DNA from: Flavobacteriales bacterium
GTDB lineage: Bacteria > Bacteroidota > Bacteroidia > Flavobacteriales_F > PHOS-HE28
Assembly (NCBI GenBank): GCA_020635715.1
Contig: JACJZG010000016.1
Location: forward strand, 1-64,000
DNA: 64,000 bases
Reading direction: 5' to 3'
Part shown: piece after piece, positions 34,901 through 42,874 of the stretch
How positions within the stretch are numbered: the stretch's first letter is position 1
Layout: the number at the start of each line of letters is the position of its first letter
Program-made: the position numbers and the translations under genes
Notes under the pieces: generated by a model
The model's database searches: none
The model's input: only the letters and a program-made list of their open reading frames with translations
What the model was told of the DNA's origin: nothing

Positions 34901-36105
34901 ACAACCTGTGGACCGATGACAACCTGCGGGTGACCGGGGTGGCTGAAGGTCATCGCGCCCTCTGCGCCCCCATCGCCGACTTCTACGTGCGTACCGTTGA
35001 ACTGAACTCCTCCACGGAAACCCAGGATGTCCCGTTCATTCCGGCCATGTGCACGGGTGCCCCGGTGCAATTCGTGGACAACTCGGTCGGTGGTCTTCCC
35101 ACCTCCTGGAGCTGGACCTTCCCGGGCGGCAACCCGGCCACTTCCACCGAACGCAACCCGGTGGTCACCTTCGACACCCCCGGCTTCAAGTTGGTCTCGT
35201 TGACCGCCTCCAATGAGAACGGCAGCAATACCAAGACGGACGAGTTCGCCTTCCTGATCGGTGGCTCACCCAACGACGTCCAAGGCATCTACTTCGAAGG
35301 TTTCGAGAACGGCAACAGCATCTTCCCGTGGAACGAACTGAACTACGCCTACAACAACACGTCGTGGCGCCGGACCACCACAGCTGGCCTCAACAGCAAT
35401 GCCTGTGTGATGCTCAACAGCGGCGAGCGGAACCTGCTCGACATCATCGACCCGGCGAACGGTGCGGACTACGATGACCTGTACTCCCCAAGCTTCGACC
35501 TGAGCGGTCTCAGCCAGGCCGCCCTCACCTTCAACTGGGCTTATGCCACCACGACGAACGATATCTCCCTGGTGACCGAGGAACTCACCGTGTGGATCAG
35601 CACCGACTGCGGAGAGAACTGGGCCCTGCTGCCCAATGGGAACTTGAACACCGGAACGCTCATCAACAACGGTAACAACCCACAGCTCCCCCCGCCCACG
35701 TGGACCGAACGCTCCTGCACCATCAGTGCGGCCCGCCGTGTTCCCAATGTGCGCTTCCGCTTCCGCTTCAAGAGCAGCGAGTTCTCCGGCAACCTGTACA
35801 TCGACAACATCCAGATCGTGGGTGCAGTGGGCATCGAGGACCTCAGCGCGGAGAACTTCATGAGCCTCTACCCCAATCCGACGAACGACCAGTTCACCCT
35901 GGGTGTTCACGGCATGGACAAGTACGCGACCACCATCAGCATCACCGACCTGCGCGGCGCTGTGGTGTACCAGAACATCCTGAGCCCGACGAACCTGTCC
36001 ATGGAGTTCAGTGCTGCCGAACTGGGTCTCGCCAACGGCATGTACATGATCAACGCCTCCAATGAGGCGGGCCGTCATACCCAGAAGCTCATGGTGGGCC
36101 GTTGA
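31909..36105 (+). CDS. Secreted M43 (pappalysin-like) metalloprotease with a nested domain insertion, PKD and type IX sorting domain
   Basis: 1,398 residues from the ATG at 31909 (a GTG at 31900 is possible). A signal peptide ends near residue 20 (VAGAQ). The M43 domain starts normally, reaches the zinc motif H-E-V-G-H-Y-L-N-L-P-H and a Cys-containing loop (VPDCGDDGVEDTPP), and then stops at R-F-D-D-V-N-N (nt 32838). The matching M43 Met-turn region, N-V-E-N-Y-M-E-Y-S-Y-C-S-K-M-F-T-G-K-Q, appears only at nt 34798. About 650 residues lie between: one beta-sandwich (starting T-D-P-T-V-L-T-Q, nt 32850-33385, and closing with Y-F-G-V-D-D-V-T-I-F-G-T, nt 34744-34785), itself interrupted by four Ig-like modules (about nt 33390-34720). 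A PKD-like domain, an anchor-J-like domain and a Por sorting domain follow. Confidence 0.85.
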   Translation: MKHGLLGLAAFTLSLVAGAQHYQCGSDLMRARRIAEDPTYLEREAELEQDIRALMRNSAQQGRDRDVIYTIPIVFHIIHLGGSENITNEQILNQVDLLNEDYRALNADISSVHPAFTGLVGDAMIQFALPTKDPQGGCTNGIDRIRTPETLRGSDKAKMNPWPRDKYLNVWVIKDMEDPGVAGYAYYPSAFDNPVTRIADGVIIENAYIGQIGTGSPFRSTALTHEVGHYLNLPHVWGNNNGVEPGAEQAPEGHMVPDCGDDGVEDTPPTRGWDICPEYDDPVFGWANCPLTKLHLDSVIYPYRFDDVNNMSGTTDPTVLTQPSDSIFGEPRQRADLSPFMAIGVGSNSELDSVFAFSGWEQFPINGETMYGALPGEQDLDRYYEFTVTPRVSDLLTIDSIGFKVSRNAHGIRTFAVRSSQNNFASNINLYAAPNSGISIQSNTIGFIVDDLPLAGATVFADPAGNALNFTDGPVTFRIYAWNSETSTGSIRVCSNAAPVDLFDRLGGSPQPGGTWSGPSPMDGSFDPTTMDAGTYTYTLAANGDCAEYSTTIDVQVLPAPDAPVISGPDSFCNGASVTLSSDATSGIRWSTGATSASISVTVGGTYTVTRTADDCSATSEPFTLTAFDPVDAGSDGALTLCEGSGPVDLFQSIVGAPQAGGVWMGPSEVIDGLYDPMTMEPGVYEYSLLENGACAADTARITVSETTAANAGTNGTLSICNNKSADLFDRLGGAPQPGGSWTAPDSSPISGTYDATTMAPGVYTYTVDPGNGCGSSTATVTVTELAAPPTPTISGGTSFCEGGSLLLTSSSSNNNTWSPGTATTPGNTISAPGTYTVSVRNTTTQCISVSAPHVVTMVPAANAGVSGEVIVCPTSAGVELFQVLKGSPAEGGSWTGPSEVIDGLYQPASMMPGAYAYVVAGNSPCVNDTSYVLVINSDELTAPAGYFGVDDVTIFGTSGLVENVENYMEYSYCSKMFTGKQVERMRFAAESNTGERNNLWTDDNLRVTGVAEGHRALCAPIADFYVRTVELNSSTETQDVPFIPAMCTGAPVQFVDNSVGGLPTSWSWTFPGGNPATSTERNPVVTFDTPGFKLVSLTASNENGSNTKTDEFAFLIGGSPNDVQGIYFEGFENGNSIFPWNELNYAYNNTSWRRTTTAGLNSNACVMLNSGERNLLDIIDPANGADYDDLYSPSFDLSGLSQAALTFNWAYATTTNDISLVTEELTVWISTDCGENWALLPNGNLNTGTLINNGNNPQLPPPTWTERSCTISAARRVPNVRFRFRFKSSEFSGNLYIDNIQIVGAVGIEDLSAENFMSLYPNPTNDQFTLGVHGMDKYATTISITDLRGAVVYQNILSPTNLSMEFSAAELGLANGMYMINASNEAGRHTQKLMVGR

Positions 36106-36124
36106 GCGGCGTCCATCCTTCCTT

Positions 36125-36151
36125 CAAGAAGCCCTCCCTCGTGGAGGGCTT
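36125..36151. terminator. Terminator after the M43 protease gene
   Basis: AGAAGCCCTCC (36125-36135) and GGAGGGCTTCT (36141-36151) form a perfect 11-bp stem with a CTCGT loop, 20 bp after the stop. A short T-containing tail (TCGTTCG) follows. The convergent CoA-binding gene ends at 36170, so the hairpin may serve both sides. Confidence 0.75.
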
Positions 36152-36169
36152 CTTCGTTCGGGGGACACC

Positions 36170-36535
36170 TCAGTACTGGCCGGTGGACAGCATCACCAGG
36201 GTGCAGGCCTCGATCACCTCGATTCCCGCCTCCTCGGCGGCACGCGCGAACTCCGCATTCTCCGTGCCCGGATTGAAGATGATGCGGCGCGGACGCAGCG
36301 CGAGCACTTCCGGCATGACCTCCGTCTGGTTCCTTGGTGCCAGGTACAGCGTCACCGTGTCCACCTGCGCCCCGGCCGGGACCCGCGGCACGATGGGCTC
36401 CCCGCCGATGGCACCCTTGTGCTTGCCGACTAGGACCACCGGATGGCCATGGCCCATGAGGCGCTGGGCGGCGATGTGCGCGTAGCGGGAAGGTTCAGGG
36501 CTCGCTCCCAACACCAGGGTGGTCCGTTCGGTCAT
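36170..36535 (-). CDS. CoA-binding domain protein (YccU-like)
   Basis: 121 residues from the ATG at 36535. It is a single Rossmann-like CoA-binding domain: T-T-L-V-L-G-A-S-P-E-P-S-R-Y-A near the N-terminus, G-H-P-V-V-L-V-G-K-H, D-T-V-T-L-Y-L, and R-R-I-I-F-N-P-G-T-E-N. This family is small and widespread, and its substrate is unclear. A -7-like GAACTTTG lies 4 nt before the start, so the mRNA is probably leaderless. It is divergent from the phosphoesterase gene. Confidence 0.88.
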   Translation of the reverse strand: MTERTTLVLGASPEPSRYAHIAAQRLMGHGHPVVLVGKHKGAIGGEPIVPRVPAGAQVDTVTLYLAPRNQTEVMPEVLALRPRRIIFNPGTENAEFARAAEEAGIEVIEACTLVMLSTGQY

Positions 36536-36653
36536 GGTGCAAAGTTCGGCAGTGCGCAAGGCGGCGCCGACTTCATGTGCGGGCAAGATCAAGGAAACAT
36601 CCGGACCGGAGCTTTGCCGCTGGCCGGGATACCATCCCCCCGCCAGGGTCACC

Positions 36654-37436
36654 ATGAAGCGCAAGATCGACATCCTCGTCCTCTCGGACCTGCATCTGGG
36701 CACCTTCGGATGCCGCGCTCAGGAGTTGAACGATTACCTGCGCTCGGTGAAACCACGCATGGTCATCCTCAATGGTGACATCATCGATATCTGGCAGTTC
36801 AAGAAGTCCTACTTCCCGGCCACGCACATGAAGGTGCTGAAGCGCCTGCTGCGGATGGCGGCGAAGGTGCCCGTGTACTACATCACCGGCAACCATGATG
36901 AGGCGCTTCGCCGCTACAGCCCCACACAGCTGGGCAACCTGCGCCTGGTCGATCAGCTCCACCTCGACATCGATGGCGAGCGCTACTGGTTCTTCCATGG
37001 CGATGTTTTCGACGCGAGCATGGAACACGCGAAGTGGCTGGCCAAGCTTGGAGGCTATGGCTATGACCTGCTCATCCGGATCAACCACCTCGTCAACCGC
37101 TTCCTCGTCGCCATCGGCCGGCCGCGCATGAGCCTGAGCAAACGCATCAAACAACAGGTGAAGCGCGCCGTGGCCTACATCAACGACTTCGAGGAGACGG
37201 CGGCGGACATCGCGATCCATGAAGGGGTGAGCCATGTGGTATGCGGACACATCCATCAGCCGCAGATGCGCACCATCCGGAACGGACGCGGCGCGGTACG
37301 CTACCTCAACTCGGGCGATTGGATCGAACACCTCAGCGCGTTGGAGTACGCCGGTGGGAATTGGCGCTTGTACACGCATGAAGCCGAGGACACCCCGCTA
37401 ACACAGGAACGGGAGGCGACGCTCGCCGTGGCCTAG
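36654..37436 (+). CDS. UDP-2,3-diacylglucosamine diphosphatase / LpxH-like metallophosphoesterase
   Basis: 260 residues from the ATG at 36654. The calcineurin-like metallophosphatase motifs follow in order: L-S-D-L-H-L-G near the N-terminus, N-G-D-I-I-D-I-W-Q, G-N-H-D-E, F-H-G-D-V-F-D and G-H-I-H-Q. Relatives of LpxH hydrolyse UDP-2,3-diacylglucosamine in lipid A synthesis; other close relatives do not, so lpxH itself is not assigned. The stop overlaps the stop of the convergent acyltransferase gene by 4 bp. Confidence 0.88.
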   Translation: MKRKIDILVLSDLHLGTFGCRAQELNDYLRSVKPRMVILNGDIIDIWQFKKSYFPATHMKVLKRLLRMAAKVPVYYITGNHDEALRRYSPTQLGNLRLVDQLHLDIDGERYWFFHGDVFDASMEHAKWLAKLGGYGYDLLIRINHLVNRFLVAIGRPRMSLSKRIKQQVKRAVAYINDFEETAADIAIHEGVSHVVCGHIHQPQMRTIRNGRGAVRYLNSGDWIEHLSALEYAGGNWRLYTHEAEDTPLTQEREATLAVA

Positions 37437-39184
37437 ACCACCTCCATCCCCTTGCGCAGGTCCTCCACGGTGCGCTCGGGCAGCTTGGAAAGGTCCAGTA
37501 CCATCAGCCCGTCCAGGGCATCGTTGAAGCGCGGGTCGCGATTGAATCCGATGATGCGCGCGTTCAGTAGCAGGTACTTCTTCAACAGCACCGGCATCGC
37601 GGTCTCGTTGGGATCCACTTCGGCAATGAGCCGGTCCATCTTCTTGAGGTCCGCCATCGAAGCCTGCACCAGCACCTCTCGATCCACCTTGTCCGGCTTG
37701 ATCCGGAAGCGGTTGCGCGGCCTTACCGAAGCGGCCATCTCCGCATCGTAATGGTGCTGCTGTACGAACTCCATGATCAGCGAACGCGAGATCCGGCTAT
37801 AGGTCCCGCTGATGCTCACGGGCCCGATCAGGTAGCGATGGTCCGGATTGGCGGTGATGTGCAGGAGCAGGCCGCGCCACAGCATGTACAAAGGCAGGCG
37901 CTGGCGCTGGTAGTCCAGCGCGATGAAGGAGCGCCCCAGCTCAAAGCTCCGGCGTAGCACCCGGTCCATGGGCCGGTCCATGCGGAAGAGGGTGTAGGTG
38001 TAGAAGCCCCGCTTGCCGTAACGCGACATGATGCGCGCGCCATTGCCGATGCGGTAGGCGCCCGCCAGCCGCTGCTTCTCGCGGTCCCAGAGGAAGAGGT
38101 GATCATAGTACAGGTCGAACTCGTCCAGGTCGATGCTCTTGTTGGTGCCCTCGCCCACCGCGCGGAAGGTGAGCTCCCGCAGGCGCCCGATCTCGCGCAG
38201 GATGTTGGGGATGCGGCCCGTGGGCGCCAGGTAGAGGTCGAATTCCCCCTGGCTGTTCAGCTTCAGGTCGTCCAGTCCTGCTATCTCGGCCACCAGCTTG
38301 TCCGCCGGCAGGGCCTCGGCGATCTCCTTGGGCCGCTGCGGAAAGCGGAGCGGACTGAAGAGTTCGCGCTTCACCTGCACACCGCTGCCGAGCGCATAGG
38401 TCTTGGCACGCAGGAAACGCGCCAGCTGCTCCACCGAGGTGAAGGCCGCGATGTCCTTGGCGGCAATGGGTTTCCCGATGCGCATTCGCACGGAACGCCC
38501 GCGCATCCGCAGCATCTCCTTGGGCAACGCCAGGGTGCGCAGATTCGGGTGGATCATGCCGAGCACGTGGAAGACCAGGCTGTTGGCGCCATCGAACCAG
38601 ACCGGCACCACCGGCACCCCGAGGTGTTGCGCCATCTTCACCACCGGCGTTTTCCAGCGTGGGTCGGCCACGGCCTTGAGCTCGGTGCGCCAGCTGCTGA
38701 CCTCGCCGGCCGGGAAGACCGCCAGCGCGCCGCCCTCCCGCACATGGGCCATGGCCTGGCGCATCCCCTGGAAGCTGCTCAACGAGGTGAGCTGCTCAAA
38801 GGGGTTCACGCCGATGAAGCGATCGCGCAAGGGTTCGAGCTGCTGCAACAGGAAGTTGGCCATCACCTTCAGGTCCGGGCGCACCTCGCCCAGCACATGC
38901 ACCAGCGCCAGCCCATCGATGGCGCCGTAGGGATGGTTGGCCACGAGGATCACGGGGCCCTCCTTCGGGATGTTGAGGCGATCGGCCGGATCCACATCCA
39001 GCTCGAGCTCCAGGTTCCGGAACACCGCCGCCACGAAGTCGCGGTCGTGTTCGTCCTCGATGGCGTTGTAGAACCTCTCCAGGCGCTTTAAGCCGCTCAC
39101 CTCGCTCAACAGGCTGATGCGCGGATCACCCGGACGCATATGACTGGCCTTGGCCAGCTCAGCGGGCTGCACGAGTTTCTTCAT
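37433..39184 (-). CDS. Fused O-acyltransferase / N-acyltransferase, OlsF/GlsBA-like aminolipid synthase
   Basis: 583 residues. The N-terminal part (about 60-290) is a PlsC-like glycerolipid acyltransferase with V-A-N-H-P-Y-G-A-I-D-G, F-P-A-G-E-V-S and V-P-V-V-P-V-W-F-D. The C-terminal part (about 300-583) is a GNAT-like N-acyltransferase of the OlsB/GlsB class (AEIAGLDDLKLNSQGEFDLY, R-L-A-G-A-Y-R-I-G, F-I-A-L-D-Y-Q-R, L-I-G-P-V-S-I-S). In OlsF of Flavobacterium and Serratia this fusion makes ornithine lipid, with the N-terminal half doing the second acylation; the Bacteroides counterparts make glycine lipids. The amino-acid specificity here cannot be read from sequence. Confidence 0.85.
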   Translation of the reverse strand: MKKLVQPAELAKASHMRPGDPRISLLSEVSGLKRLERFYNAIEDEHDRDFVAAVFRNLELELDVDPADRLNIPKEGPVILVANHPYGAIDGLALVHVLGEVRPDLKVMANFLLQQLEPLRDRFIGVNPFEQLTSLSSFQGMRQAMAHVREGGALAVFPAGEVSSWRTELKAVADPRWKTPVVKMAQHLGVPVVPVWFDGANSLVFHVLGMIHPNLRTLALPKEMLRMRGRSVRMRIGKPIAAKDIAAFTSVEQLARFLRAKTYALGSGVQVKRELFSPLRFPQRPKEIAEALPADKLVAEIAGLDDLKLNSQGEFDLYLAPTGRIPNILREIGRLRELTFRAVGEGTNKSIDLDEFDLYYDHLFLWDREKQRLAGAYRIGNGARIMSRYGKRGFYTYTLFRMDRPMDRVLRRSFELGRSFIALDYQRQRLPLYMLWRGLLLHITANPDHRYLIGPVSISGTYSRISRSLIMEFVQQHHYDAEMAASVRPRNRFRIKPDKVDREVLVQASMADLKKMDRLIAEVDPNETAMPVLLKKYLLLNARIIGFNRDPRFNDALDGLMVLDLSKLPERTVEDLRKGMEVV

Positions 39185-39196
39185 CGGTGGATCGCA

Positions 39197-39204
39197 CGAA
39201 TGTA
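39197..39204 (-). promoter_or_regulatory. -7 element (TACATTCG) of the acyltransferase gene
   Basis: TAnnTTYG octamer on the minus strand, 12 nt before the start at 39184. Confidence 0.6.
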
Positions 39205-39227
39205 CCCCACCGGCCCGAACGAAGGGC

Positions 39228-40163
39228 TCACACGTCGAGGATGCCGATGATGCGCTCGTTCATCAGCTCGCCACCAGGATAGTTCCGGGTGTAGTCCAGA
39301 TTGATCCAATGGCGGCCGTCCGCATCGGTATGGTGGTAAAGCGGTGCGTCGCCCACCTCCTTGGTGAACAGCTGCTTGCGGATGAGATAGCCGGCGCGCT
39401 CCAACTGCGCCTCGGTGCCGATCAACAGTTCGGGGTACACGTGGCCCTCGGTGCGCACCAGCCTCACCTGCCCGCCGATCGAACGGATGCAGGCCGCCAT
39501 GAGCAGGGCATGGTCATCGCAATCGCCCGCCATGAGTTCCAGGCTCTCGGCCGGCGGAGCGAAGTACTCCCCCCCTTTCACGTCCGAGACATAGCGCCAC
39601 CGGGAGTTGATCTCCTTGAAGATGGAGAAGGCCTGCACCATGGTGAACTCGTCCGAGCCCACCTTCACGTCCGTGAAGTTCGCGGTGGCCATGCGCACGG
39701 CCTCGCGGCGCACCGTGGCGTCGGTCCCGTTCAGGATGGTCTTGAGCTTGTCGGCATCGTTGAAGGGTGCCAGCTTGCGCGCGGCCAGCGGGGCGCTCGG
39801 CGAGGTGTTGCGCAGGGAGCCCAGCAGTTCCGCATAGTCCCGGTACAGATCGGCGAAACTGTAGCGGCCCGCCAGGCTGGTGAACGTGATGATCACCAGG
39901 CCCACCATGAGCACCAGGTAGACCGCGGTGCGGAAGCGCCGCACCAGAACGATGAAGGCGATGAGGACGCAGGTGAAAGTGATGAAGTGCTCAGCACGGA
40001 TCCCCTCGCCGATGGGCAGTACCAGCTCGGGGACGAAGGGATAGATGATGAGGTAGAGCGGCAGGGCCAGCAGCACGGCCACGAGGTAGACGATGACGAC
40101 GTGCGCCATCCGGTCCCCGGCCTCCACCAGCTTCCCACCCCCCCTATCCTTTTCCTCTTCCAT
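39228..40163 (-). CDS. Membrane-anchored transglutaminase-like protein
   Basis: 311 residues from the ATG at 40163 (an in-frame ATG 31 codons upstream is less likely). Three membrane segments at about 20-42, 60-77 and 81-99 precede a transglutaminase-like fold whose catalytic triad is visible: Cys in G-D-C-D-D-H-A-L-L, His in E-G-H-V-Y-P-E and Asp in W-I-N-L-D-Y-T. Proteins of this layout are proteases or peptide-modifying enzymes facing the periplasm. It ends 24 bp from the promoter of the acyltransferase gene, so the two genes are independent. The 237 bp up to the M23 gene hold only a single DnaA-box-like 9-mer. Confidence 0.8.
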   Translation of the reverse strand: MEEEKDRGGGKLVEAGDRMAHVVIVYLVAVLLALPLYLIIYPFVPELVLPIGEGIRAEHFITFTCVLIAFIVLVRRFRTAVYLVLMVGLVIITFTSLAGRYSFADLYRDYAELLGSLRNTSPSAPLAARKLAPFNDADKLKTILNGTDATVRREAVRMATANFTDVKVGSDEFTMVQAFSIFKEINSRWRYVSDVKGGEYFAPPAESLELMAGDCDDHALLMAACIRSIGGQVRLVRTEGHVYPELLIGTEAQLERAGYLIRKQLFTKEVGDAPLYHHTDADGRHWINLDYTRNYPGGELMNERIIGILDV

Positions 40164-40382
40164 GTCCTCGATACGTGCAGGAACTTGCCAATGTTGTGCC
40201 GGAACAGCCCCCTTGCAAAGGTCGTCCCGCCGATCGCCGGCATGATCGGTTAACACACTTTAACGCTCGTCCGACCATGACCTCGTATCGACGAATGCAT
40301 TGAACATAACGACGAACGCTGTTCACGCCCACCTGTGGTTAAACTCGCCCGCGCCCGTCACCTCATCATTCCCCGATGCGGA

Positions 40383-40390
40383 TAGTTTTG
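40383..40390 (+). promoter_or_regulatory. -7 element (TAGTTTTG) of the M23 peptidase gene
   Basis: Perfect TAnnTTTG octamer, 10 nt before the start at 40401. Confidence 0.65.
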
Positions 40391-40400
40391 CCCGCCGACC

Positions 40401-41318
40401 ATGCGCCACACCTCCGCTCCGATGCTCGCCGCCGCGCTCTTCCTGAGCGCCTTTGGCCTGCAGGCCCAGACGACGGGTACCGACATCGGCGGGCCGGAGG
40501 GGCTGGACCTCTTCGAGGAATTGAACGAGGAGGAAGGTACGGACGGGGCCTCGGCCCTGGAGAGCACCTGGGATGTCAATGACTCGTTGACCTTCATCCC
40601 GGGGTACGACATGTACTGCCATTGGAACACGGACGTGCTCTTTGACCGGCTCGGTTCCGCGAAGCACTTCGATCATGACACGCTGCGCCTGCAACTGGGC
40701 GATCACGAGTGCGACCTCAACATGCCCTGCACCGGTGGCATCACCTCCAACTTCGGCATGCGCCGCGGCCGGATGCACTACGGCGTGGACCTCGACCTGG
40801 AGACCGGCGACACGGTACGGGCGGCCTTCCCCGGCATGGTGCGCATCTCCAAGTACAACAAGACCTTCGGGCACGTGGTGGTGGTGCGCCACTACAACGG
40901 GTTGGAAACGGTGTATGCACACCTGAGCAAACGCTCGGTACAACCCGGCGACCTCGTGGAAGGTGGTGGCCTGCTCGGCCTCGGCGGCAACACGGGCCGC
41001 AGCTACGGCAGCCACCTGCACTTCGAAGTGCGCTTCCTGGACCAGCCCATCGATCCGGCGTTGCTCTTCGACTTGGAACACGGGTCGCTCCGCACCCTGG
41101 AGTACGACATCCACAAGGGCAACTTCGCAAGCATGGCCGCTGCGAAGGTGGCGGCCCAGAAGTCGCAAGGCACGCGCAAGTACCATGTGGTGCGCCGTGG
41201 TGATACGCTCTACGCCCTCTCCCGCCGCTATGGTGTTCGGGTGTCGGACCTGTGCCGGATCAACGGCATCAGTGAGCGCAGCACGCTGTCCATCGGGCAG
41301 CGGGTCCGGTATAACTGA
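40401..41318 (+). CDS. Periplasmic M23 peptidase with C-terminal LysM
   Basis: 305 residues: a signal peptide (to about residue 23, LQAQ), an M23 domain at about 105-225 and a LysM domain at about 260-304 (KYHVVRRGDTLYALSRRYGV). The zinc ligands are visible: His126 and Asp130 in R-M-H-Y-G-V-D, and H-L-H (205-207) in GSHLHFEVR, with His174 (VYAHL) as the general catalytic His. Such proteins cleave peptidoglycan cross-bridges; the LysM would hold it to the wall. The linker region 25-100 is acidic and otherwise unrecognised. Confidence 0.92.
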   Translation: MRHTSAPMLAAALFLSAFGLQAQTTGTDIGGPEGLDLFEELNEEEGTDGASALESTWDVNDSLTFIPGYDMYCHWNTDVLFDRLGSAKHFDHDTLRLQLGDHECDLNMPCTGGITSNFGMRRGRMHYGVDLDLETGDTVRAAFPGMVRISKYNKTFGHVVVVRHYNGLETVYAHLSKRSVQPGDLVEGGGLLGLGGNTGRSYGSHLHFEVRFLDQPIDPALLFDLEHGSLRTLEYDIHKGNFASMAAAKVAAQKSQGTRKYHVVRRGDTLYALSRRYGVRVSDLCRINGISERSTLSIGQRVRYN

Positions 41319-41358
41319 CCTACGGGGTCCAACGGGACGTTCAACCGGTAAGGACCGG

Positions 41359-41925
41359 TCAGCCGTGCAGGCGGCGACGGCCGATGGTGTCCACCATGTC
41401 CTGGGCGTACATGGGCGAAAGCAGGAGCACCTCCCCGGAACGCAGGCGGATCAGCAACAGGTCGCTCTTGGCGCTGGGTAGCCCGTCGATCAGGCGGCGT
41501 GCCGCACCGAGGGTGAAGGACCGGAAGCCGATGTCGACGGTGCAGAACCGCATGAAGGCATCCCGCTTTTCTGCCAAGCTCTTCGAGGGATCGGTATCGG
41601 CCAGCACCTTGAGGAAGGCGCGCGCCCCCACCCGGTCGACCAGGCTCGCATCGTTGATCTCGCTGATGAGGATGGTCCGTTCCTGATCCGGCGTGCTCAT
41701 GATGAGCTTGTCGTCATCGATGCTGTAGAAGGCCTTCTTCCGGCTGTCGCGCCGGGCGGCCAGCAGGATGCCGACCAACGAAATGCCCAACATCACCTGG
41801 AAGAGCAGGAAGCGTCCGGAGGAGGCGCCCACGATGATCCCGGGCAGGATCAGGAAGGGCAGGCCCCAGACCATGATGAGCGTGTTGTGCCAGTGCCGTT
41901 GGGTCCGGAAGCGTTTATGGCTCAT
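41359..41925 (-). CDS. Membrane protein, two N-terminal helices and a cytoplasmic-type domain
   Basis: 188 residues. Membrane helices lie at about 14-34 and 40-57. The following domain (about 60-188) has the short alternating strands of a bacterial PH-like fold (YSIDDDKLIMSTPD, RTILISEINDASLV, VDIGFRSFTLGAARRL, DLLLIRLRSGEVLLLSP). That resembles the bPH-like membrane proteins of Bacteroidota, by pattern only. A promoter octamer ends 5 nt before the ATG, so the mRNA is probably leaderless. Confidence 0.65.
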   Translation of the reverse strand: MSHKRFRTQRHWHNTLIMVWGLPFLILPGIIVGASSGRFLLFQVMLGISLVGILLAARRDSRKKAFYSIDDDKLIMSTPDQERTILISEINDASLVDRVGARAFLKVLADTDPSKSLAEKRDAFMRFCTVDIGFRSFTLGAARRLIDGLPSAKSDLLLIRLRSGEVLLLSPMYAQDMVDTIGRRRLHG

Positions 41926-41930
41926 CGCTG

Positions 41931-41938
41931 CGAAAGTA
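41931..41938 (-). promoter_or_regulatory. -7 element (TACTTTCG) of the PH-like membrane protein gene
   Basis: TAnnTTYG octamer 5 nt before the start at 41925. Confidence 0.6.
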
Positions 41939-41995
41939 GACTTCCCCTTTCACCGGGACCGAATGCGATGCCGGTGGGATAGGGACCAAATGAAA

Positions 41996-42015
41996 GGAGC
42001 GGCTTTCGCCGCTCC
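41996..42015 (-). terminator. Hairpin downstream of tRNA-Leu
   Basis: GGAGCGGC (41996-42003) and GCCGCTCC (42008-42015) with a TTTC loop; on the minus strand it is followed by TTTCATTTGG. It starts 1 nt after the tRNA CCA end. Confidence 0.7.
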
Positions 42016-42019
42016 CTGG

Positions 42020-42103
42020 TACCGAAGGCGGGACTCGAACCCGCACAACCTTTCGGTCACACGCCCCTGAAACGTGCGCGTCTACCAATTCCGCCACTTC
42101 GGT
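42020..42103 (-). tRNA. tRNA-Leu (CAG)
   Basis: 84 nt. The acceptor ACCGAAG pairs with CTTCGGT, the T-loop sequence GGTTCGAGTCC is present, and the anticodon loop TTCAGGG gives CAG (reads CUG codons). The long variable arm typical of tRNA-Leu is present (TGACCGAAAGGTTGT). The 3' CCA is encoded (42017-42019). Its promoter octamer is 24 nt upstream. Confidence 0.95.
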
Positions 42104-42127
42104 ATGAGGCTTCCTCCGCAGGGGCCG

Positions 42128-42135
42128 CAAATATA
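42128..42135 (-). promoter_or_regulatory. -7 element (TATATTTG) of tRNA-Leu
   Basis: Perfect TAnnTTTG octamer, 24 nt before the tRNA 5' end; it independently supports the motif as promoter. Confidence 0.65.
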
Positions 42136-42194
42136 GTGCTTCGTTCACATTCGCTACATGCTGCAGCACCTCTCTTCCGCTGTACCTTGTGTAC

Positions 42195-42701
42195 ATGGCT
42201 CCCACCGCGCTCGAAGGCTTCCGGATCATGGGGAACGGCAGCGCGGTGGACGTGTTGAGCCATGTGCGCAACGTACTGGACAGCGCCCAGGATGTGGAGG
42301 TGCTCGTGGGCACCGACAGCCATAACCGCGCCTACCACACCGTCTATTCCACGGCCATCGTCCTGCGCTTTCCGAAGAACGGTGCCCATGTGATCTACCG
42401 GCGCGAACGTGCCCCGAAGGTGACCGACCTCTGGACCCGGCTCTGGGGTGAGGTGGAGCGCAGCTTGCACGTTGCGGGCGCCCTGCGAACGGCCGGGGCC
42501 ATCCCGGTGCAGCGCATCGACATGGACCTGAACAGCGATGCCCGTTTCGGCTCGCACAAGCTGCATACCGCGGCGGTGGGTTATGTGCGTGCCTGCGGCT
42601 ACGAGCCACGGACGAAACCGGAGCTCCTGATCGCCACCTGGGCGGCCAACATCCTGTGCCAGGGAAGCCCCCGGACGCACGAAGCCCCCATCCAGCGCTA
42701 G
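42195..42701 (+). CDS. YkuK-like RNase H-fold protein
   Basis: 168 residues from the ATG at 42195 (one ATG two codons upstream). The pattern V-L-V-G-T-D-S-H-N near residue 38, followed by a strand and R-R-E-R, then a long helix and R-I-D-M-D-L-N, is that of the YkuK/DUF458 RNase H-like family. The two Asp (in GTDSH and RIDMD) would be the metal site. Members are of unknown biological function; the family is related to RNase H and integrase folds. It is divergent from tRNA-Leu. Confidence 0.8.
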   Translation: MAPTALEGFRIMGNGSAVDVLSHVRNVLDSAQDVEVLVGTDSHNRAYHTVYSTAIVLRFPKNGAHVIYRRERAPKVTDLWTRLWGEVERSLHVAGALRTAGAIPVQRIDMDLNSDARFGSHKLHTAAVGYVRACGYEPRTKPELLIATWAANILCQGSPRTHEAPIQR

Positions 42702-42833
42702 GCGGACAGGGGCGACGTGACTCTTCAGATTGACCTTTGAACTACTTGGACAGGGGGTTGAACGCAGGGGTTCCCGCCAAGGTTGCGATCCGTGTGGAAA
42801 ATTCTTCCCGGCGGCCCGGAGGGCCATAAAAAA

Positions 42834-42853
42834 GGGGCGGCCTGGGCCGCCCC
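42834..42853 (-). terminator. Terminator downstream of the M49 peptidase gene
   Basis: GGGGCGGC (42834-42841) and GCCGCCCC (42846-42853) form an 8-bp stem with a CTGG loop, flanked by A/T pairs that extend it. On the minus strand it is followed by CTTTTTTATGG, a good U-tract. It lies 22 bp beyond the stop. Confidence 0.85.
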
Positions 42854-42874
42854 TTTCCGTGGTATGCGTTCCGG

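Noticed and set aside
40330..40345. DnaA-box-like TGTGGTTAA (TTAACCACA) near 40,335
   Set aside because: A single imperfect 9-mer with no further boxes, AT-rich region or dnaA/dnaN genes; not an origin.
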